Shown piece by piece: positions 1 to 13,100 of a stretch of DNA of 64,000 bases. Each line of letters starts with the position of its first letter. Positions within the stretch are counted from its first letter, which is position 1. Under the pieces are notes generated by a model. It made no database searches and was not told the origin of the DNA. It saw nothing but the letters and a program-made list of their open reading frames with translations. Location of the stretch: the NCBI GenBank assembly GCA_018340375.1, contig JAFFJZ010000003.1, positions 28,768,001-28,832,000 of the forward strand, given 5' to 3'. The stretch comes from Gonatopus flavifemur. Its lineage: Eukaryota; Arthropoda; Insecta; Hymenoptera; Dryinidae. Made by a program: the position numbers and the translations under genes.

Positions 1-121
1 AATGATGAGAATTTTATCAATATAAAATAATCCATTCTCGAATTTAATTTCAAAGAGAACTCAGCCATGCAAATTACAGAGAGTCACTAGCAATATAAGC
101 AAAAAAATTTTTCTATAGAAG

Positions 122-953
122 CCCTCATAAAAATTTGTAAGATCCACCAATGCTGACAATAGAATATAGTTCGGCGCAATGTTGACAGGCAAGGCTTGCC
201 AATCTCTAGATATTCGATGTTGATTAACAACCGATATCGGTGTTCAACGACTTTCGGTTGTCAACCTACTATTGATCCACAATTCCGCCAGTCTTGACGC
301 TTGCTAGGCTCATCCTTGGTCCAACATTGACCAAACGATAGATTCTATTGAAAGCGAAGATCATTTGAAACGTGGTTGAATATTGCCACAAACTTTGGTC
401 TAGTCTGGATGAAAATGAGTTTTCAATGAAGCGCCGATCATTGGTAATAGCATGGCTCAATATTGACATGCTCCTTAATTTTAACTTTTGATGACTGAAT
501 TGCTAGCTAAGTTACCGATCGAGTGTTTCTCGCGAGTAGTGATAGATTTATACAAGGAATATATAAGACTCAAATAAATCTCTGGAAGGACAGTCAATCG
601 TTCTCTGTTACAGGTTACACCAGAGGGTTCCTACCGCTGATCCATATTGTGTAAACTTTTCATGGCAAACTTTACCGACAAACAACACCGAGCTGTTCCC
701 AAATAATATGTATTGGAAATTGTGAAATGCGCACTTTTTATATATTTTTGGGTTATTTATTTTTCACAGTTTTATCATTGGGGCAACATCGATGGACAAA
801 TTTGTTCTATTGTTTGCCAATGATGGTCTATTTCATTGCCATTTCTGCACCAATGATTAGGCTCCATTGGAAAAACATATTGATAAATCATAAAATGATG
901 TTATCATTTCAGTGTTGCGCCATGTTAGCGCCGATGGTAAATTTTTGTATGGG
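122..953 (+). repeat. Dispersed inverted-repeat element, copy A
   Basis: This segment is closely related to 48243-49116 (opposite orientation) and partly to 38266-38830. Shared landmarks include AACCGATATCGGTGTTCAAC-like words, CAACATTGACCAAACGATAG, GAGTGTTTCTCGCGAGTA and the TTTACCGACAAACAACACCG region. The ends resemble each other in inverted orientation (CCC then AT-rich, then CGCCAATG/GGCGC words), as expected for a non-autonomous DNA transposon. Small open frames inside it are not conserved between copies and are not called genes. Boundaries are approximate. Confidence 0.7.
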
Positions 954-999
954 AGTGATTGTGCAAATATTTGTTCCAAAAAATGCCTTGTTCAAACTG

Positions 1000-1690
1000 T
1001 AGAGTATTGTTTAACGTTTATGATCTCAAGTGTGCTGCCTTTAGCCTTACAACTATCAAAATCTGAACAGATGAGTACATAAACATGAGCGATATGAAAG
1101 AAAAAGAACTGCGTAAATTTGCGCAAGTGCATATACCCGCGTATCTCGTACGTACGTTCATATTCATTATATATACATCCGAGCCTCTTGCTAAGTAGCA
1201 CAAGGGAAATTCTACAAAAATTAGGAGTATAGAATTGTTTTTATTCATACTTTCCATTGTATAGACAAGAGAATTTCAATGATATCATATTCACCCTGGT
1301 GAAAAGGAAACATATCATAGAGAGTAACAGAACCGTAAGAATGTTTCAGTTGACTTTTTCTATTATTTCTGATATTCTTTCGATTCAATCTGCAGTTACC
1401 CCAGCAGAAAAATTTTATGGCCAGCCTCATGTTCAATATGGGCCCGATCGGGCAGTGATAGGGCCCACCTTTCTTTGGCACACTTGATCTGGTCCTATTG
1501 AGGCCACGATTTGGTATGCTTGATTAGAGTTAACCAGACCTGGTCCTGATAGGTTTGTGATTTGGCATACCCTACCATAGTTCGTTACATCGAGCTTTGA
1601 TACAACGGTGCGTTACATTCCATACCACGGCCTGATTTCAAATAAGGCTTTCCAGATCTGGTCCTGAACAAATACCCAATATGAATTTCT
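1000..1690. other. No gene seen; scrambled repeat fragments
   Basis: The stretch 1480-1680 is rich in words also found in the CCCTAGTA-type elements (TGGTCCTGATAGG, CCAGACCTGGTCC) and is probably a decayed relative. The remainder is anonymous. Confidence 0.4.
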
Positions 1691-1693
1691 GCT

Positions 1694-1965
1694 TGCCCTG
1701 CTAAATTTTCCCAATAAAGAACGATTCAAAACGATAAAATTTTCCTATAGTTTTTAATGAGGTTTCTATTATGTCCCCTATATGAATTTCACGATAAAAC
1801 CCCACACATCCTGTTAAATTTTATAGAATACGATAAGGAACGATATAATTTCATCGTTCAATAACGATACAACATTGTAAATTCCGTATTTGGAAACCTG
1901 ATTTAAAACGATAGAAGAAATTTATCGTTTCATAACGTTGTGCATCGGGAATTTTTAGCAGGGCA
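1694..1965. repeat. MITE with TGCCCTGCTAAA ends
   Basis: The left end TGCCCTGCTAAATTTTCCC is mirrored at the right end by GGGAATTTTTAGCAGGGCA. The trinucleotide GCT flanks both sides (1691-1693 and 1966-1968), a possible 3 bp target duplication. The interior repeats AACGATA/TATCGTT words on both arms. There is no coding capacity. The same CCCTGCTRAAA terminus recurs at 23913-24045 and 29692. Confidence 0.7.
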
Positions 1966-3172
1966 GCTAAGCCTCCGCGCGTAAAGCCCGAATTCTATGA
2001 AATTGGTGTTTTTCCCAATACGTTTCACGTACTTTAAATACACGTTTGAACTACTCTTACTGTTTCTCTTCACGCTCGTCATACATTTGAATCCACGTTT
2101 CACATACTTGATGATTACGTTTCTGATATTTTCTAATACGCGGAGAAAACGAATGTATTGAAAAGTCCCATGAATTGAGGATTAACACGAGTCTGTGACA
2201 GATCGGGGTATTTACTTAAATGTATTTTTAAAAGTTCCATAAATCAATATATTTTTTTAATAAGCAATTGTGGTACTTTTGACGTTATATCCAAATTAAT
2301 AATTTCATCCGTCACAGACTGACGCTGATCCTTAATGAATTATGGGACTTTAGAATATATTTTTTCGCGTGTACTCCCTTCCCTTTCCTCAGGACAACTT
2401 TCATGTTCCAGCGACTGAAAATTATTGTATCTAATTTTCTAATGAAATCCATGTATACTGTATACAATGTAAATGAATTATCAAAAGAAAAACGTAAGTG
2501 TGTTCACTCAACAATTACGGAAGTATTGATGTCTGGTAACTGACATGAGATTACACGATGATTCATGTTCTGTAGAAAATTCTAATCTACTTTGTTATCT
2601 GATTTATGTAATTTTCATTGTTAATACGTCGATAACAGTGTTAGCGCTCTTCAAACACGATACAAGTTCATCGTACCCTGTTTCAATCATTTCACTTTGT
2701 GAATTTTTCACAGTGAAATCCTTGTGATTCCAAAACCAAGTTGAAATCTTCACTGCGCAAAATGTTGTTTGAATTGAAAGTTGATACTAAACGTAACGGG
2801 TTGGGAGTATTTTTGTTCAACCCTTCAACGGATGGTGGAAAGTATCTCATATACAGAGAAACTTCTACACCAGTGATTACTGTAGCTCACATGGCTCTTT
2901 TCGTTTTTTTTGTAATAAATCAGTTCTATAAACGTGGAATGGATTGTCTCCGGAATAAATTTGCCCGTTAAAGGGTGCCCTGCTTAAAAGAACCCATAGA
3001 ACCCGATAGACACCGGTTCGAATTAGACTAATAAGAACTACTCCAGTGCTCATTCAACATGAATAAAACCAAACGGGGAATATTATAGTAATAGGATTCA
3101 ATTGGTAATACCCCATCGGAAGTATGAGGGGTTTTATCGATTTTGATGAAAGCACGGTAGGGAAATGGCTTC

Positions 3173-3720
3173 GAATAGGGAATTCCCATTTAAATCTGCC
3201 GCAGCCTTCCACATTAATTCCGAATGGGTTTCAATGGGAAATTTCTGAAACCGAATTCTATGGGCGGGAATAGGATATTTCTCAACTGTAAATAGCGAAT
3301 AAGTTTCTTTGGGAAATACCCAACTGGGATTACCGCTCGTTTTAAAAAAATGTTCAATGATTGGCCATCGGAAGTTTCCCAAATGGGCTTCTATAAGGAT
3401 AATTAGGAAAATTCCACAAGATGAGCGTTGAATAAGTTTGTATAAGGAATTCCCATTCAAATCTGACGTATCCTCCCACATTGAGTCTAGATAGATTTGA
3501 ATAGGAAATTTCTAAAACTAAATTTCATGAGCAGGAATAGGTTGTTCCTGGAATGTACGTAATGAACAAGTTCCTTTAGGGAATAATTAATCAGGTTGCC
3601 TACTCTTCCCGAATGAATGTTCAATTGGATGAGTTTCCCACTTCCATCCATATGAGACGAAGTAGGAGAATTGTAGAAGACGAACATCGAATAAGACCAA
3701 ATTGGAAATTTTCAAGACAA
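3173..3720. repeat. Degenerate tandem repeat, about 258 bp period
   Basis: Units start near 3173, 3429 and 3688, each beginning with a GAATA..GGAATTCCCATT-like stretch followed by AAATCTG and a GGGAAATTTCT/GGAATAGG stretch. Two units are nearly complete and the third is cut off. Read on the - strand, the repeat yields the recurring peptide DLNGNSLY/F, but this reflects the DNA repeat and is not evidence of a gene. Confidence 0.6.
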
Positions 3721-4033
3721 AAATCTGATTTGACCCAATTGATGAATTGGATCCGTTTTCTTTTCAGAATCGGCAAATATCCTCCCAAATTGCCATAAAT
3801 TCACCAGTGTCCCACTTTTCTTCTCATCACTGCAGAATAGACGTACAATCACTGCATAATTGTACGAAAAGAGGGAACGACACCCTGATTTTGGGGTCTT
3901 TTTTCAGCATCAATTCGTCTGACAGTAGCATCATTGCTGAAACAACAATGACATTGCTTCAAGTCCAACTGCACTATTTTCTTATGTTCAGTTCTAAACA
4001 ATTCAATGTAAACGAAGAATTCACTATTTTCAG

Positions 4034-4195
4034 GTTTGTGCAGTTCACAGCAAAAGATGGTGGTCCTCAACACCTAGGAGTTCAACTCAAACGAGGGGGT
4101 GATATAATTGGCGTCTCCGCAGTTGATTCAAAAATTCCCAATACATTGAAAAAATTCTTGGAAGGTGGAGAAGAAATTTTCAAGAAATCCAAAAG
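4034..4195 (+). CDS. FAHD2: FAHD2-like, first visible exon
   Basis: The exon is bounded by a CAG acceptor at 4031-4033 and a GTAATA donor at 4196. It encodes the N-terminal segment from RFVQFTAKDGG to FLEGGEEIFKKSK. Its first base completes an Arg codon and its last two bases (AG) begin another, which the next exon completes with G. An in-frame ATG lies upstream at 3984 if the acceptor is not used, but family proteins start close to the RFVQF motif, so splicing to a missing exon is preferred. Confidence 0.88.
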
Positions 4196-7100
4196 GTAAT
4201 ATTTTTGTTATTATTCGTGATACATTCTCTTCACTTCAGTATCTCACATTCTATTTTGGAAGTTAATTACTGCAAATCAGTTGAGAGGTTGAAAAATATA
4301 TGAATAATCGGTTTTTCGCTAACCTTGTAATCTATTTCAACTCAGTTTGCAGTTCTTGACTTTGAAAAAGACTGGAATTACCAGCATTCCACTTTGTACT
4401 GAAAATCTTCATTGAACGAGGTGTAAGAACAATCATTTTAACAAACTCATTGAAAAATTGTCGAAACTGAACAAAAAATTGAACAAAATCACAAATTACA
4501 TTTGTAAAGAGTGATCATATCTTTGAAAATAAAATTAAAAACATATGAATCCCTTCATTCATAATTTCAAGATGCATCGAATAAGAAGAAGGAAAGAAAT
4601 ATGTGAATAATTGATGAAGGCAAAAATTGTCACATATGTTTTGAGATGATTTGTTATTGTTCATGAGAAGTTAAAGTCTGCAAATTTGTCATTTCTTTTC
4701 TGCCTAGGAAAGCATGTTTTTACCTGTTGGAGGAAGTCAGAAGGTTGGTTCCCTACAAATTCATAATTTGTGTGAGAGCTGAATCTTTTCCCGTTGTCCT
4801 TGCCTTGTTTTTAGAATTTATGTAACCAATAATATTGATTTTCGTCCTTAATCAGATACAGTCCACGTGCATTATGTCACTTCTCATTCATAGATGGCCT
4901 TGGCATTCCGCAATACTCACAGACATTGATTATATACATATGACACTACTATGTTTAGAACTCGGTTTGGAAGTTTTTGGATTCAATACCATGGGATACC
5001 TGGGGAAAAAAAAGTAAAACAGCAAGTTTTAATATTTGCATCAAATACTTTGTCTCAGTTTGTGTCGAAACAATTCCAAATGTATGACTATATATTTTAT
5101 ATGTTCTTTTCCGAGATAGCACAACAGGATATTCTTAATGGATCCTTGAAAAATAGTTATTTTTGAGTTCTTTTAGAACTCTGAAAATCTCCAAAAATTT
5201 TAAGAAAATCTTTTTGTAGACGTTTACAAACAATTGAATGAATCCAACAACAATTTACAAGTATCCGTGAAAGAATAATGTTTAAAAACTTCCAAAGAAT
5301 TTATCAAAATAATGTCACTATAAAAAAATTACTTCTGAAAATTACAAAAATGTGACTGTAATTTTTCACAGTCACTGTTTTCTAAATTTCGTGATAAATT
5401 GTGCTGAATTTCAAGAAACATAATTGGATTCTCAAAATACGCTCCGAAATTCAGTAAAAGTTTCTTAAAATTCAGTAAAATTTATTTGAACATTCAGGAA
5501 AAAGTGGCTTCAAAAAATCAGTCACATTTTCTGAATTTTCAGAAGGAATTTTTTTACAGTAATCCTTCAACAAAATTTCTCAATTTTTTTTCTTCCAATA
5601 TGAGGAAGATAAGATAGAGAAAAATGTCAAGAAATAAATGGAAAAAGTGTTTCTTTTGTTTAGAAAATATTAGGCACAAATTCGTGATCATTCATTTTAT
5701 TTCAATTTATTTTGCAATATCTCCCTACTGCTAACAATATTTCATGGAATAAATGCTCTGCGATGAAATATAACTCAGATTCACTATTTTCATTCATCTC
5801 AATTTTATTTTCAACCACTGACCTTAACCGATAAATAATATGACTGGAGCGAGTCTGGAAATGAGAGGCAAGCTAGCCGCCGATGGATGTAACTTTTGAT
5901 AGATTGTTGTATCCAATATATTAGAGTCTGGTAAAAAAAAAAACAGTGTTTTTTCAATTATTTTTTTTTTGCAAAATAGGAAATGTATTTCAATGAAAAG
6001 CCTTTCGCACATGGAAATTTATATATTTGACTATGAAAGACAATTTCTTTTTTAATCAGTTTTATGCCCAAGATAGTGAATCTGGGAAAACCTTTTTTTT
6101 TCTGGCGGGGGTCATAACTCGGGAGCGAGTGATCTAAAATGGAAAAAAATAAACAACTTTTTAATATGTATTATTATAGTTATGGCCCGTACCAGAATCA
6201 ATATATTTTTCAAAAAAAAAATAAACTGGCGGCGCTTTGAATTTTTTAACCACTTTTTTGCGATTTAAAGTGTTCATAACATCGTTGAATAACGATGAAT
6301 CTTCATGATTCTGATACGGACCATAGACATAACAATACAGATTGAAACATCGTTTGTTTTTGTCATTTCAGATCACTCATTCCCGAGTTATGACTCCCGC
6401 CAGGGAGAAAACAAGGTTTTTTTAGATCTGTCATCTTGTGCATCAAACTGATTGAAAAAGAAAAAAAAATGTTTTTCATGTGCAGAAAGCTTCTCATTGA
6501 AATATGCTTCCTATTTTGCAGAAAAAATTATCAAAAAACCCTGTTTCTTTTACAAGACTACCCCTTAAAATCCACATGAGTGACATATTTTGCACTTATT
6601 GTTATTCTCTCCCAATTTTCAATCAAGGCAAAAGAAATGACGCAATGATATCGAATTTGAAACAACTTGAAATTGAAATACATTTTATGTATGTTTACTT
6701 GGGTATTCAGTTGCTTTCAACGACAATCAACTTATTACGTTAATGATATGTAAATGAGAAACATTGCGCTTTGAGCTTTTCGTGAATCTTAATGCGGTAC
6801 ATCCACGATATGTCAATGCTACTTGCTTTCTTATTCCTTGACTACTTATACACAAAGGTTTTTTTTCAAATATTCAGATGATACAAACGTTGGAAAGAAT
6901 ATTTCAAAGTGCTACTATTATCATTCCAATAGGACACCAAATCAGGAAGTGAATATTGGAATAACATAATAATTTATTTATCGCATCAATCATTCCGATG
7001 ATTCGCAAATCTTCATTTTTGAATAAAATATCATTCATATCAGTCAGTCGCATATTGGGTGGAATTTACACTTCTAAAAGTAGGAAGGAATTGAAAGATC

Positions 7101-10100
7101 GAAAAGAAAAATATCGCCATTCAGGACAAAACACGTAATTCATAAATCTTACTGTTTCAAAACCAATAATTTGCTGTTATAATTTGTCCACAAAATGTTT
7201 TGATTTGCACTTTGTAAGAGATGAACAAAATTTTACAATATCCGATCGAAAATTCATGGCGAGTGGGACTGATAAGAATGTGATAATAGTAAAATGGATC
7301 ACGAAAAATGTATACGTCCTATACCCTTAAGAAAACACAAACCTTCAGCAACGTTCATCGAATGTTCCTGAAGGTTTGTGTTCTCTTGGGGACTAAATTG
7401 AACATGAATTCAATTGAGAGAGGAGACCTTTTGGCACTATTTCAATATAATTATACACAACGATGTTTTTATATCATTTTTTCTCCAACTCTTTTTCATA
7501 TATCTTTCATTTATTGTTATTATTCTTGGTAAAACTTCAAATAGAATGAATTCTCGAAAGAAAAATAATGGCACCAAAAACCGACACACCCCTTTTTCAT
7601 CGCATCTTCATACGTTGCTTCCTTATCAGTGATCCACCATTTGTGTTCTCATAAAATGAGGTTATCCTCAGGGGTATCAACCAATTAATTTGTTTTTCAT
7701 TATGTGAAATGTGAACTATTTCATATAACGACAGCAATAACTGATTATTTTACAGTGGATTATCAATAAAGTTCATTCATTTAATGATTGAACGGAAATA
7801 ATTCCCTGATCTCTGATATTTATGTGGGTCATTTGAAAATTCAGTGCAGATAAATTTGTCCCTGTGCTCAAATATTCTATTGTACCGACTATTTTATCTT
7901 ATTCCGATAGCGATAATAAAGTGAGAAATTTGAGACAAGGACTGAGGAATTCAATCAACTCTACAAAAAAAGTCCCTAGTAAAAATCAATCATATAAAAA
8001 CATATAAAAATCTTATGGGACCCATATAAAATTCATATATGGTCATTAATCCCTAGATAATCCATACCCTAGCAAAAATAAATTATATATGCCTCATATA
8101 CAATTATCGCATATTGTATAAGTGTTATTGGAATTCATATACACCCCCCATATATATGTGACTATATGTAAAAAGTTATTTTTACTATATATAGTCACTT
8201 GGATATAATATATAGTCACATATATAACTATATATGGCTACATATTAAGTCCAATAATACTTATATAAAATCCGGTGATTATATATAACCCTCTTCTTAC
8301 TGGGGACATTGAATCCATGTATGGCTCATATACGATCCATATATAATTCATATGTAATCCATATCTGACCCATGAATGCAAAATTTTTTCGCATATGTAA
8401 ATAAATTCTGCCATCCCTAGTAGAAAGAGATTATATGTGCCCTATATACAGTTATTGGATTTCATATAAGTATCATTAGAATTCATATATAGTCATATAT
8501 AATTATATATGTGACTATATATGAAAAGTGTTATTCACTATATATAGTCACTTCCAATTTTATATATAGCTGCATATATAACCATGTATGACCATATATG
8601 AATTCCAATGATACTTATATATAATGATCGTATTTTATATATTATTGGAATTCATATACACTTTTCATATATGGTCATGTATAGTTATGTATGTGACTAT
8701 ATATGAAAAATTATTTTCACATAGTCATTTCCAATTTTGTGTATACCTCGGTATATAATTATAACTATATATAACCCTTTTTTAGTAGGAGATACATGAA
8801 ATATTCTCCATACGTACATTATATATGAGTTTTGTATGGATCATATATGGTCATATATGGATTGTATATGGATTGTATATGGATTATATATAGATTATAT
8901 GCGATTCCACGCGTTTTCATGTACGGACCATGTATGGATGATATATGTATTATGTATGAATTATGTATGGGTCATATATATTCATTTTTTACTAGGGGTA
9001 TTGATTTATCACTATTCTTTTGGAATAATAGAGTCATCATACTTGGTGAAAGAGTGATTTCTTATGTGAGCTGAATAAAGCTAAAGCTGGCGGCGGCGAA
9101 GCTGGCGGCGGAATAATCTAATTTTTGATTGTTTTTAATTCAAATATTTTCCATACCAAATATTGGTTGGATGGATTTCAAATATGTGATTCAACTACTC
9201 AAATATTTCAAAAAACAGTTCTATCAAAAGTTACATCAATCTGCCGCTAGCTCATCGCCGCTCGTTTCAAGCTTCATGTAACTTAAGCATGTTCCACATA
9301 TCAGATGAGTGTATAAATAATTATGTTGGGTTGAAATTTTATTTCGTGATTGTTGACATTTATAGTCAGAGTCAGTTTTTGACTCGAGTATGTTCTCTTA
9401 GGATGATGAGATTCGCAGTATTGTGATACGCCGGATTTGTACGTAATATAGTCTCAAGTATTTTACATGCAAAATCAATTTTCCACTTTTGGGGGAGTGA
9501 AATTGTTTCATAGCATTCTAGAAAGGAAAATAATCGATAAAGTATTTCTTTATTTACATGTGATCTGTTTTATTTCCAAGATACAATTTTTCTAAATTTC
9601 TGGACTTGAAAGAATCAAACATTTTTCAATCACCGATATCTCAAAAGCTCTTCAATTTGGGAAAAAATTTTCTAATAATAAAAATGAATATTCTACATGA
9701 GTTTATAGACTGGAGACATAAAATGAGATGGTTTTGTTATTTGATCCATGTAGTTTTCAAGTGGTATGGAAAAACTGAATCTACAAAAAAAACATTCTTG
9801 AAATTGATCTTTTTACAATGTGAGTTTTTATTATGTGTTATAGAACATCTCATAAGAATTTGAGAGTGAACAATTGAGTAGTTTTAGGGATATGATTCAT
9901 AAGATGAAAACATATTGGCTGCGCGCACGAGACATTGCATCGACCGCTTGAAACGATCAGTGCCAAGGAAATAGAAACACGATGGCGCTGGTTTTTCCTC
10001 GTTCTTTGCATTTGATTGACAGTTCAGTGTCAGTCGTGCGGTCTTCAACATTGTTTTTGACGATATCTACAATAAAATTCAATAACCGCTGTTGTGATCC

Positions 10101-13100
10101 TTTCAACGAATAAAACCATTGCATGAAAAATCATGAGATAGGTTTGCGTTACCTATTCACAGAAGGGTTGCCACCTTTTCAATATTGCTAAGCAGCACAT
10201 TTACTAAGTCTCCTGCTTTGCAACTTGGAGAAGCAGGACGAGTGGAAGGAAAATTAATTATTGAAAAATCAAAGCTATAAATGATTTTCATCCTGCGTTG
10301 TACCGCAATTTCAAATATTCATTGATTCAACGAAATTATCGCAATAAAATTGAAATTTTTTCAAGTACATTAAAAATGTAATTGATATTTTCACTTGACT
10401 GATATTTTAACTTGGTGAAAATGAAGCACACACTGAGAGAAAAGAAAATAGTGAACTAATAATAACAGTTGGAAAAGAACTTAACCCTAGTAGAAATTTT
10501 GGGCGGGAGAATACGAGGGCCTGATGAGGCCATGCCTGATTTCCTATCAAGGTCCTCATCAGGTTTTGTGATGTTTCTCCCTCTTTTGCTCGATTTTATG
10601 GGAATCTTATCCGAACCTTATTGTGCCCTTGCGTTACAACCCATTTGAATCCTGGTAGGGAAATCAGGCAAGGCCGTTGTAAGGGTCTCATAAGATTTTC
10701 CTTATTTACGGTTTCCGGATTGTGACCAGATCAGGACCTTATTAACAATAGGGAATGCCTGATCAAATTTCTACTCAGGAACTATGAATAGTTAGCTGTT
10801 TAATGGTTACACTGACTATTTTATTATAAATGTAACTAATCCAAATAATAATTTCTACAATCAATATTGTTATTTGAATCACGAAGTAGTAAAATTCATT
10901 ATCAGTCATAGTTAAGTTCTCTCCCAACTATCCCAATGATAATTTCGACTATTTTTTTCTCTGAGTGTAGGGAACGACGCGAAACAGTAAAGGAAACAGC
11001 ATCCTCTGCGCGAAGGAAGTGGGTATTAAAGCATTTTTATATTCCGTTTGTTCCAACGTTCGCTTCCGCAAACGAAAATTCTCACCAGGGAAATCACCAT
11101 ATGTGATAGTACAATATGGAAGAACTCTTCTATATTGGATATAGTAATCAATGAGTAATAATAATTCGAATTATCCAGTTTTACAACTTGTGTCGATGTA
11201 AACCTACCACTGTCTCATTTTATACTACTCTGGTCTAGGTTGAGACACTTTTTGAATCCAGATGAACTGTTCTGGCATGGAAAAAGCTCATCAACCTTGA
11301 ATAAAAGAATTCATTGAATCTGGCAAATAAAATTTCATGAGATTTGATCAGAACATTGTCCGAGATTCAATTAGATTTGGCGAGAATCAATGGATCCTTC
11401 TAACCAGGGAATAACGATTATTGATAGGATATCATTTTGTAGCGTAAAGTTGAACCGAGTGATTTTGAGCAAAAAAGACGGTTTCTTTTATTCAAGTTTG
11501 CATTGTGTAAACAAACAAACAAACAAAAAGTGTCTCAACGTAGGCCACTCTCCCTCACACGGAGAAAAATGTAGATCGAAAATATAATAATCTTGAATAG
11601 AAAATTAGGGAATATTCCTTAAAATCTGAGAATATTTTCTCAAATTTGAGAATTTTTTATTAAATTTGTAACAAAGATAAAACGGTTTGCATTCTTGTTG
11701 AATTTTACTCGAAAAAAGGATGTGAAATTATCAATACCTACTTAACAAACAATAGAAAAAAATATCAACTTTTCAGAAGTCGCGCATGCAATTCTATAAA
11801 TTGAATAATAAAATTCAGAAAGTTTGTCACTCGCTTCGTCAAATTTCATGCGCGGCTTTTGGAAAATCTAATTAGATCTCATCAGATCTCAATTTTGGCA
11901 AACATCTTTACAAATCTGTTCGCATCTACTCACATCCGAACATCTCAACTAAGGCAAGAAGCTCCGGAAGTTTCTGATATCCACTCACTCCCAAAGATTC
12001 TAATTTTGCCAGGAATCCAAAAAAATATAGAAAAATTCAAAAAGATTTCTGGAGATTTCTGTGGATCTCCATAGATTTTTTTTTGCCAAAATTTAGATCT
12101 GAAAAGATCTACATATATCTCAAGAGATCTACCTAGATCTCAGTAGATCTAATCTTTTTGCTCTCAGGCAATCTGTTGCTCGAGTGGAGAAGAATTTTAA
12201 AAATCATATGAAATTCATATATAATTCAATAGAAATTATATGTAATTTTGAAAATTTGTTTCATTCGGGTGACAAAATTTAACCAGATCTAAAAATCCTT
12301 CTAATGAAAAACCCGCCAAGTCTCATTTATAACTGAATGATTTTCTCTTATTTCCGTAGCTCAAAGAATTTCATAATTTTGATATCTATATATAAGAAGC
12401 TATGAATTCTTTTGTCAAGATCTTAGTTCAAATAATCGGGTATTCTCTGTGTGAACCAATTCTATTTATAGTCAATGCAATTTCTTCTTACCCCTAGAAG
12501 ATCCCCCATTTGAAATTGGAACATTCCATCAAAAACTGATAACAATTTTTTCAAATGATTCAGTTCGAAATTCTCAGGTTTCGACTGGATTTTGTAATTC
12601 AGAAATTCCAGACCAAACCGAGTAGGAAGTTTGTCAATTTCTAACCAGTTTTTACAGAACCAAAATCCTTCAAAACCAAACAACAATGTTTTGTTAGATT
12701 GTGCATGGTATTTTAAATACAGTTACCTCATTTTTCACTCTTTGTATATCCTATTTGTTTAAATTTTGTTTTTATGTGAATCAAAGAATTTGGAAATTTC
12801 ACAAACATTAGGACAAAATAGAAAAATTTATGGAGAAATTCCAGAAATGAAATAAAACATGCACGTTTCAGCTACTTCTGTAACATACTATACATATCCA
12901 AAACATTTTCATCACAATCCATTTGATTTGGTTTGATTGGTTCTTCATTTATCATGAATGTAAAATTCTGATTTCTCACACGATTCCCATAAATACTAAC
13001 ACCAGAATTTGAGCAGAATGTTTTTTGTAAGATTATTGCAAAATCTCTTATCGCATCAGACGTCCGTGAGAAGATTTTCAATAATCTGCAATCACTTAAT

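Noticed and set aside
727..1002. Hydrophobic open frame of 91 codons
   Set aside because: It lies mostly inside dispersed element copy A, and the matching region of copy C does not preserve the frame.
1757..1763. ATGAG|GTTTCT as the missing first FAHD2 exon
   Set aside because: It lies inside the 1694-1965 MITE and has a weak donor; chance match is more likely.
3005..3035. GGTTCGAATT word resembling a tRNA T-loop
   Set aside because: No acceptor, D-arm or anticodon stem can be drawn around it.
3134..3481. 115-codon - strand open frame with a repeated DLNGNSL motif
   Set aside because: The peptide repeat follows directly from a 258 bp tandem DNA repeat; there is no domain and no splice support.
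8832..9074. Overlapping open frames rich in Tyr, Met and Ile
   Set aside because: They translate low-complexity TATATGGA words within the AT-rich palindromic element.
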